DNA of 12,012 nucleotides from JBPBQZ01 sp050955105. GTDB taxonomy: Bacteria > Pseudomonadota > Gammaproteobacteria > Burkholderiales > Burkholderiaceae. Position 1 is the first letter of the stretch. The number at the start of each line of letters is the position of its first letter. Positions 7,402-12,012 of the stretch are shown here, piece after piece. The position numbers and the translations under genes were made by a program. Under the pieces are notes generated by a model. That model saw nothing but the letters and a program-made list of their open reading frames with translations, had not been told where the DNA came from and made no database searches. The DNA is taken from contig JBPBQZ010000029.1 in the NCBI GenBank assembly GCA_050955105.1, forward strand, positions 1 through 12,012, written 5' to 3'.

Positions 7402-8001
7402 TCAAGCGCTCTGCCGTTGACGAAACGCCTTCACTTTCTGACGATTGCCGCACAGTGCCATGCTGCACCAGCGGCGTCGATGCGCCTTGGTGCGGTCATA
7501 GAAGCACAGCGTGCAGTCGGCACTCGCGCACTGCTTGACCAGTGAAAAATCGGGCTCGCTGAGCAGTCGCGCGACCGATTCCGCGAGCGGCGCGAGGATC
7601 TGTTCAGCGGTATTGCGCGCATAGCGCTCGGCAAGACTCAAGCCGCCCTGCTCGTTCGTCACCAGCTCGGTATGTCGCCGCGCGTGAGCCAGATAAACAT
7701 TGAGCCGGCTGACATCGGGTGCGCGTGCCGCCATACGTTCCAAAATGTTTGCGCGTGCCGTTTCGCGCAGATCTCGGGCCACGTCCAGCAGCGCGGTTTT
7801 CGAGATAACGGGTAGCGCGGACGCCTCGGCGAAGCCATGACGTACCAGCCATTGACCGACATCCGCGTCGGTTTGCCAGAGATCGACGGCGCGGCCGTCC
7901 AATTGCTGCACGGTGTTCAACAGGTCAAGCGCCGGATGGCCGCCCAGGGAGTCCGCTTCGGACCCGACGGTCAATTCAGCAGCGGCATCGACAGCATTCA
8001 T
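7402..8001 (-). CDS. CGNR zinc-finger / ABATE-domain putative transcription regulator
   Basis: A 199-residue cytoplasmic protein with an N-terminal ABATE-type domain (GHPALDLLNTV at residues 21-31) and a C-terminal CGNR zinc finger. Candidate metal ligands are Cys158, Cys163 or Cys166, Cys179 and Cys184; CGNR itself is residues 184-187, followed by a basic tail (RQKVKAFRQRQ). Proteins of this family are predicted, from domain architecture, to be stress-related transcription regulators; direct functional data are sparse. The start at 8001 has a strong AGGAG ribosome site, which favours it over the upstream in-frame ATG at 8055. It follows a truncated alpha/beta hydrolase gene by 53 bases and probably shares its promoter, whose inverted repeats may be this regulator's own operators (inference). 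Confidence 0.88.
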   Translation of the reverse strand: MNAVDAAAELTVGSEADSLGGHPALDLLNTVQQLDGRAVDLWQTDADVGQWLVRHGFAEASALPVISKTALLDVARDLRETARANILERMAARAPDVSRLNVYLAHARRHTELVTNEQGGLSLAERYARNTAEQILAPLAESVARLLSEPDFSLVKQCASADCTLCFYDRTKAHRRRWCSMALCGNRQKVKAFRQRQSA

Positions 8002-8054
8002 TGAAATCTCCTTTCCCTGCAACGAGCGCGCCACATGCGGCGCGCCCGGCATCA

Positions 8055-8237
8055 CTACTTGACTGATATCGCTCGCAACAACTCATCGATACGCTCGGCG
8101 ATTTCGTCCACATGCGTTTCGAGCGCGAAGTGCCCGGTATCGAGAAACTCGACCACTGCATTGGGGTTGTCACGCTTGTACGCAGCGGCGCCCGGCGGAA
8201 TTTGGGTGATGCCCGAAGCTTGAGACAGGGTGGTCAT
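8055..8237 (-). pseudogene. Alpha/beta-hydrolase remnant (C-terminal piece behind an intact 5' end)
   Basis: This 60-codon ORF is recognisable as the extreme C-terminus of an alpha/beta-fold hydrolase. IPPGAAAYKRDNPNAVVEFL and DTGHFALETHVDEIAE match the last strand, catalytic-His loop (His36 here) and last helix of such enzymes. The roughly 200 preceding residues, including the nucleophile elbow (G-x-S-x-G), the acid residue and the lid, are missing, so it cannot be a working hydrolase. It nevertheless has an ATG, a GGAG ribosome site five bases upstream, and a perfect sigma-70 promoter, which suggests an in-frame internal deletion that preserved the native 5' end. The alternative is a small protein newly coded from the fragment. 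The CGNR regulator follows on the same transcript. Confidence 0.7.
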
Positions 8238-8284
8238 GGCGTGCTCCGATAAGCAGGAATATCTGGTGAAACCATCAAATCATG

Positions 8285-8313
8285 TTTTAACGGTTTCATT
8301 ATAGCCATTAAAA
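8285..8313. promoter_or_regulatory. Imperfect palindrome over the -10 element (candidate operator)
   Basis: Plus-strand arms TTTTAACGG (8285-8293) and CCATTAAAA (8305-8313) are complementary at eight of nine positions, with an 11-base centre that contains the TATAAT box. Symmetry and position fit a dimeric repressor that blocks RNA polymerase. The CGNR protein encoded downstream is the obvious candidate but this is inference. Confidence 0.55.
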
Positions 8314-8325
8314 GTAACCTGTCAA
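8298..8325 (-). promoter_or_regulatory. Perfect-consensus sigma-70 promoter of the hydrolase remnant-CGNR operon
   Basis: On the minus strand TTGACA (8325-8320) and TATAAT (8303-8298) are separated by 16 bases, a 12/12 hexamer match, in a locally AT-rich stretch of an otherwise GC-rich window. Transcription would start near 8291, leaving about 54 bases of leader before the ATG at 8237. Such a strong promoter would be expected to need repression, and inverted repeats cover it. Confidence 0.85.
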
Positions 8326-8410
8326 TAAATATTTTATGGGTTACATTCGCAATGCCCTCAATGCACCAGGCGGCTACTGCCGGGCGCAGGGCTGAAGGCG
8401 GCAGCTACGA

Positions 8411-9790
8411 CTACGACGGCGCTACGAAGCGCGCGGCGGCGGCGCGGTGCTCGCTCGACAGCCGCGCTTGGCCCGCGCCGAATAATTTCTCGCGGAAGGT
8501 GCCAGGAGCATAGGCGGTCTTGTACACGCCACGCCGCTGCAGTTCCGGCACCAGCAATCTCACGATGTCTTCATAAGTTTCCGGCGCGACCGCATACGCG
8601 AGATTGAAACCATCGATATCGGTTTCTTCCATCCACGCCTGCAGCTCATCGGCCACCTGGCTCGGCGATCCCACCAGTAACGGCCCTCGGCCGCCGATCG
8701 CCACATGATTGGCGACCTCGCGCAAAGTCCACACTTTGTCGGGATCGGCCAGCGTGAACGATTCGATCGCCGACAGCACGCCGTTCTCGCGCTTCTCATA
8801 AACAATCGGCGCATCGGGGTCGTGCTGCGAATAATCGATGCCGGTGAATCCCGAAAACAAGACGACGGCGGCTTCGTAGCTGATGTACCGCTTGTAGTCG
8901 GCAAGCTTCTCTTGAGCCGCCTGTTCGGTCGCGTCGACAATGATCGTCATCATCGGGAAAAACAGCAGCCTTGAAGGATCGCGCCCGCCTTCGGCCGCGC
9001 GTCGCCGCGTGTCGGAAACCACGCGCGCTATGACCTTTTTGCTGGGCCCCGAGAGGAACACGCATTCGGCATGATCGGCGGCGAATTGACGACCCCGGTC
9101 CGACGATCCGGCTTGAAACAACACCGGCGTGCGTTGCGGCGACGGCTCGCTCAAGTGCACCGCGTCGACCTTGAAATAAGGCCCGTCATGATGCACCGCT
9201 CGCACCTTGCTGGGGTCGGCGAACACGCCGCTTTCGCGGTCCCACTGCACCGCGTCATCGGCCCAACTGCCCTCCCACAATTTGTAGGCGGCTTCCATAA
9301 AGTCGTCGGCGATGTCGTAGCGCGTATCGTGCTCCGCCACGCCACTGCGGCCCATGCCGCGGGCACCAGCGTTGGAGGTGCCGGTAACGATGTTCCAGCC
9401 GATGCGGCCGTTCGTCAGTTGGTCGAGCGTGGTGAGCCGGCGCGTGAACAGATAAGGCGGCTCGAACGACAGATTGCCAGTCACCGCGAAGCCCAGATGT
9501 TCGGTCGCATACGCCATCGCCGGAATCAGGGTCCACGGGTCGTTGGTGGGAATCATCGTGCCGTGACGCAGCGCGGCGTCGAGGTTGCCGCCGTAGACTT
9601 CTTTCGGACCGATGCCATCGGCCAGAAAGATCGCGTCGAATTTGCCGCGTTCCAGCAGCTTGGCGGTGTCGACCCAATAATTCAGCGTCTTATATGAGGT
9701 CGAGCGATCACGCGGGTGGCGCCACAGGCCGGGGGATTGATGCACCGGGCGACCGACCATGAAGGCATTGAAACGGATTTCACGTGACAT
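8411..9790 (-). CDS. NtaA/SnaA/DszA-family FMN-dependent monooxygenase (second copy)
   Basis: A 459-residue luciferase-like flavin monooxygenase of the same family as the plus-strand copy but clearly a different branch. Signatures are FDAIFLADGIG (residues 51-61), LDQLTNGRIGWNIVTGTSNAG (family hallmark from residue 131), TPVLFQAGSSDRGRQFAADHAE, LLVGSPSQVADEL and the C-terminal DIVRLLVPELQRRGVYKTAY. It needs reduced FMN from a reductase not present in the window. The start at 9790 has GGAG six bases upstream, and that site lies inside the last codons of the upstream receptor gene. Only two bases separate the genes, so translation is probably coupled. The shared transcript with a dipeptide-type receptor and the nearby sulfonate receptor suggest oxidative use of an imported organosulfur or N-containing compound; the substrate is unknown. 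Confidence 0.9.
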   Translation of the reverse strand: MSREIRFNAFMVGRPVHQSPGLWRHPRDRSTSYKTLNYWVDTAKLLERGKFDAIFLADGIGPKEVYGGNLDAALRHGTMIPTNDPWTLIPAMAYATEHLGFAVTGNLSFEPPYLFTRRLTTLDQLTNGRIGWNIVTGTSNAGARGMGRSGVAEHDTRYDIADDFMEAAYKLWEGSWADDAVQWDRESGVFADPSKVRAVHHDGPYFKVDAVHLSEPSPQRTPVLFQAGSSDRGRQFAADHAECVFLSGPSKKVIARVVSDTRRRAAEGGRDPSRLLFFPMMTIIVDATEQAAQEKLADYKRYISYEAAVVLFSGFTGIDYSQHDPDAPIVYEKRENGVLSAIESFTLADPDKVWTLREVANHVAIGGRGPLLVGSPSQVADELQAWMEETDIDGFNLAYAVAPETYEDIVRLLVPELQRRGVYKTAYAPGTFREKLFGAGQARLSSEHRAAAARFVAPS

Positions 9791-9792
9791 GC

Positions 9793-11364
9793 TCAACTCC
9801 AAGCGATTTGCCGAAAATTGAGAATGGCGCTGCCGCGCTGCGGCTGCCACGCCACGTGACGCTTTTTGGCATACACCTGATAGAGCTCGCTGATGAACAC
9901 TACGCCGCCATCGTCGTGCGTCAGTTGATTGATTTTCTTGAACACCTCGCCGCGCGCCGCGGCACCCTGCAAGGGAATCACTTCGTCGATCAATGCCTGC
10001 ACCGCGGGGTTGTAGTAGTCGCTGGCAAAGCCGTTTTTCGAGAAGGTGCCGATCACCGGATGGGCCGGATCGTAGATCGCGTTAGCCATCTGTTGAACTG
10101 TCAGCGGCTTGGCTTGATGGGCGTTCGAAAGTGCCGCCCACGCGGAATATTCGAGTACCTGAATATCGATATGGATGCCTACCTGGCTCCAGTAGGCAGC
10201 TACCGCTTCGGCGATCTCTTTCGGATGATCGTTGCCGGCATACATCTTGGCGCGAAAGCCGTCAGGATAGCCCGCTGCGACCAGTAATTGCTTGGCCTTG
10301 GCAGGATCGTAGGGATAGGGCTTGAGAGCCGGATCGACGCCGTACGGGTAGTAGCGCGACGTCATGCTGGCCAGCGGTTCACCCGCACCGTGCAGCACGT
10401 TCTTGATAATCGCCTGGCTATCGATTGCATAGTTGAGCGCTTGCCTCACTTCGCGTTTGGCGAACGGCGAGCCGGGAATATTGGCATACGGCCGCACGAT
10501 CAAGGGCGAGCCGACCGGCGCCGTAACGACTTCGATGTCGCCGACTTTACGCAGCCGTTCGATGTCCTGGAACGGCAGGCCAACCGCCAGATCGATTTCA
10601 CCGGTCAGCAAGGCATTGGTACGGCTGCTGGCTTCGGGAATAACCTTGAACACCAATTTCTTGATGCGTGGCTTCACGTCCCAATAATCCTCGAAGCGCT
10701 CCAATTCGAGATAGCGACCGTCGCGATTGAATTGCTTCACCTTGTAAGGGCCGGCCGACACCGGGGTCGTGGCGAAGAACTCCACTTCAGGCACCGCGCT
10801 GCCGTAGTGTTGCGCGAGAATCGGCAGATAGCCGGCAATCTTGTTCGGGAAGACGCCGTCTGCGCTCTTCAGGTGAAACACCACCGTCAGGTCGTCCGGC
10901 GTGTCGATGTGATCGAAGATGGGTTCGAACTGCAGGCGCCGCGTGCTCTTGGTAGCCGGATTCAAAATGTGCTGCAGGCTGAAGCGTACGTCGGCAGCGC
11001 TGAAAACCTGACCGTTATGGAACTTGACGTGCGGACGCAGACGATAGGTATACGACAGTCCGTCCGCGCTCGCCGTGTATGAGGTGGCAAGCCGCGGCGT
11101 GAGATTGCCGTTCGCATCGAAGCCGTAGAGCGAGTCGAATATTTGCCATCCATATCGATCCGAGTCGCTGGTGACTGTGGCCGACGCATCGAGGCTGGCG
11201 AAGCTGCGTTCCAGTCCGACCACCAGCGTATCGCGGTCGAGCGCGGGGTCACTGAGCGCGGCGTGCGCGAAACGCGGCAGCATCAATGATGCGGTGCCGG
11301 CCACTGCCCCGGCGAGCAGGCGGCGCCGCGACAGGCGCGGCGGCATGAAAATGGAAGACGACAT
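9793..11364 (-). CDS. Family 5 extracellular solute-binding protein (DppA/OppA-like), Tat-exported
   Basis: A 523-residue periplasmic receptor of ABC-transporter family 5 (SBP_bac_5). The N-terminus carries a twin-arginine signal (SRRRLLAGAVAGTASLMLP, cleavage likely after FAHA), so it is probably folded before export. Family features are the early strand DTLVVGLERSFASLDAS, YTYRLRPHVKFHNGQVFSAA (the diagnostic V.FH.G..F.A.DV region), VSAGPYKVKQFNRDGRYLEL, FAKREVRQALNYAIDSQAI and the C-terminal WSQVGIHIDIQVLEYSAW. Its permease and ATPase genes are not in the window. The ATG at 11364 is preceded by AAAGGG at a slightly long spacing; the frame is open further upstream but without coding likeness. 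Receptors of this family bind peptides, opines, glutathione, nickel or sugars, so the ligand is open. It is coupled to the monooxygenase gene that follows two bases after its stop. Confidence 0.92.
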   Translation of the reverse strand: MSSSIFMPPRLSRRRLLAGAVAGTASLMLPRFAHAALSDPALDRDTLVVGLERSFASLDASATVTSDSDRYGWQIFDSLYGFDANGNLTPRLATSYTASADGLSYTYRLRPHVKFHNGQVFSAADVRFSLQHILNPATKSTRRLQFEPIFDHIDTPDDLTVVFHLKSADGVFPNKIAGYLPILAQHYGSAVPEVEFFATTPVSAGPYKVKQFNRDGRYLELERFEDYWDVKPRIKKLVFKVIPEASSRTNALLTGEIDLAVGLPFQDIERLRKVGDIEVVTAPVGSPLIVRPYANIPGSPFAKREVRQALNYAIDSQAIIKNVLHGAGEPLASMTSRYYPYGVDPALKPYPYDPAKAKQLLVAAGYPDGFRAKMYAGNDHPKEIAEAVAAYWSQVGIHIDIQVLEYSAWAALSNAHQAKPLTVQQMANAIYDPAHPVIGTFSKNGFASDYYNPAVQALIDEVIPLQGAAARGEVFKKINQLTHDDGGVVFISELYQVYAKKRHVAWQPQRGSAILNFRQIAWS

Positions 11365-11682
11365 CAGCTCGGACCCTTTACTTAACGAATTGCCGACACA
11401 GCAGCGAACGCCCGCGCGTGGTGCGGTGGGCGTGCAATTACGGCAGGAACATCGGAGCGACGCTCGACGACGTTTCTGAACGGAGAACGCTCGCCACGAT
11501 AAGCGCTGCGGCCGCCACGCCGAACCAATGATTTTTGATATGCATAACAGCGCGGCTGCGATCGGCGTTGCACCGTCCGGCCGCACGCTCCGCTGCTGTC
11601 AGCCGTTTAGCGCCGATCAGGCGGGCGCGACCCGACGATGCCGACACCCACGCCCGCGCCCCGCGCTTAAAACACCGGCGGA
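11365..11682. other. Gap between sulfonate-receptor and family 5 receptor genes
   Basis: These 318 bases are GC-rich and hold no clear promoter hexamers, terminator with T-run or strong repeat. The one candidate gene is a 35-codon minus-strand ORF at 11438-11545. The long open frames covering this gap on either strand have no recognisable protein content. Confidence 0.5.
11438..11545 (-). CDS. Possible small membrane or leader peptide (35 aa)
   Basis: An ATG-started ORF of 35 codons that begins MHIKNHWFGVAAAALIVASV, i.e. a basic start and a hydrophobic stretch like a signal anchor, then a Ser/Thr-rich tail ending MFLP. It lies on the same strand as, and between, the sulfonate receptor and family 5 receptor genes, 73 bases before the latter. 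No good ribosome site is visible, and no family is recognised. It may be a small exported or membrane peptide, a leader peptide, or chance. Confidence 0.3.
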   Translation of the reverse strand: MHIKNHWFGVAAAALIVASVLRSETSSSVAPMFLP

Positions 11683-12012
11683 CTACGCGCGCGCGAAGCT
11701 CGGCGCGGCATCCGCCACGTTGAGTTTTTTCGGGATCAGATGCAGATCGAAAAAAGTATCGGCGGTGCGTTGCTGCTCGGCGATCACTTCTCGCGTCACA
11801 CGCTGTGTGCCCGTCGTCAAACGGCTGAGCGACAAATCGACAATCTTGCGATCCAGGCCCCACAGCGCGGCAAATTCGCGTCCCGCATCCTGCCGGTTGC
11901 TGGCCGTCCACGCATCGATCGTATTCACTTCATCGAGCACCACGCGCAACACGTCGTCGTTCTTGGTGACATAGTCGCGCGAGGTGAAGTAGAACGCGCG
12001 ATTCTCGACCAC
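11683..12012 (-). CDS. SsuA-type aliphatic sulfonate-binding protein, C-terminal part (cut by window edge)
   Basis: The last 109 residues of a periplasmic receptor of the SsuA/TauA/NitT group. VVENRAFYFTSRDYVTKN at the edge, the helix VLDEVNTIDAWTASN, and especially VIAEQQRTADTFFDLHLIPK followed by LNVADA match the C-terminal region of SsuA-type aliphatic sulfonate receptors. The 5' end with the signal peptide lies beyond the window. It is transcribed toward the family 5 receptor, 318 bases away, and may head the same sulfur-source gene group. Sulfonate is the likely ligand class, from similarity only. Confidence 0.85.
   Translation of the reverse strand: MVENRAFYFTSRDYVTKNDDVLRVVLDEVNTIDAWTASNRQDAGREFAALWGLDRKIVDLSLSRLTTGTQRVTREVIAEQQRTADTFFDLHLIPKKLNVADAAPSFARA

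Larger units (their letters stand above)
8267..8344. repeat. Two nested inverted-repeat pairs, GGTTTC/GGTTAC half-sites
   Basis: TGAAACC (8267-8273) pairs with GGTTTCA (8292-8298) across 18 bases, and GTAACC (8314-8319) pairs with GGTTAC (8339-8344) across 19 bases. The four half-sites share the form GGTT(T/A)C in alternating orientation. They lie in the leader, just downstream of the -10, in the -35/-10 spacer and upstream of the -35. They may be regulator half-sites; chance is not excluded for hexamers. Confidence 0.4.

Noticed and set aside
8377..8404. CTGCCG/CGGCAG inverted repeat just after the second monooxygenase gene
   Set aside because: Only six paired bases with a 16-base loop and no T-run; expected by chance in GC-rich sequence.
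10288..11082. 264-codon plus-strand frame opposite the family 5 receptor
   Set aside because: No recognisable protein content and fully inside a well-supported gene on the other strand.
11365..11586. Upstream extension of the family 5 receptor frame containing several Cys residues, considered as a Cys-rich sulfur-attenuation leader
   Set aside because: The frame runs without a stop into the receptor gene, no separate start with a ribosome site or attenuator hairpin is visible, and the twin-arginine signal marks the true start.

Overview
The window looks like a chromosomal or megaplasmid segment of a high-GC betaproteobacterium, most likely Burkholderiaceae (Burkholderia, Paraburkholderia or Caballeronia). 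This is inferred from the strong G/C third-position bias and from the gene families present: an orphan Bug/TctC-type periplasmic receptor, several NtaA/SnaA/DszA-type flavin monooxygenases and an SsuA-type receptor. No rRNA, tRNA, insertion sequence, integrase or CRISPR array was seen.

Left part (1-4732), an acid/anaerobiosis module. On the minus strand, a 12-TM APC-family basic amino acid antiporter of the ArcD type (519-2009) is followed after 30 bases by the 5' part of an Orn/Lys/Arg decarboxylase (488 to beyond position 1). Divergently, on the plus strand, lies a P3A-type (plasma-membrane H+-efflux) P-type ATPase (about 2324-4732). The 245-base region between the antiporter and the longest ATPase frame carries two identical, perfect FNR/ANR boxes, TTGATCTGCATCAA, one facing each gene. 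Their geometry suggests class II FNR activation of both transcripts and a start for the ATPase downstream of the longest frame. Together these genes could consume cytoplasmic protons (decarboxylation), exchange amino acid for product, and pump protons out when oxygen is low.

Middle part (4733-7310, plus strand). A secreted Bug/TctC-type solute receptor without its membrane partners is followed 8 bases later by a DszA-family FMN-dependent monooxygenase, a likely transcriptional pair for uptake and oxidative cleavage of an organic compound.

Right part (7402-12012, minus strand). In transcription order: the C-terminus of an SsuA-type sulfonate receptor, a gap of 318 bases with one possible small ORF, a Tat-exported family 5 (DppA/OppA-like) receptor, a second DszA-family monooxygenase only 2 bases further on, then a 173-base AT-rich regulatory region with a perfect-consensus sigma-70 promoter overlapped by inverted repeats. 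That promoter drives a 60-codon remnant of an alpha/beta hydrolase and a CGNR zinc-finger regulator. The mixture of sulfonate receptor, other receptors and DszA-like monooxygenases suggests scavenging of organosulfur or similar xenobiotic compounds; the actual substrates cannot be read from the sequence.
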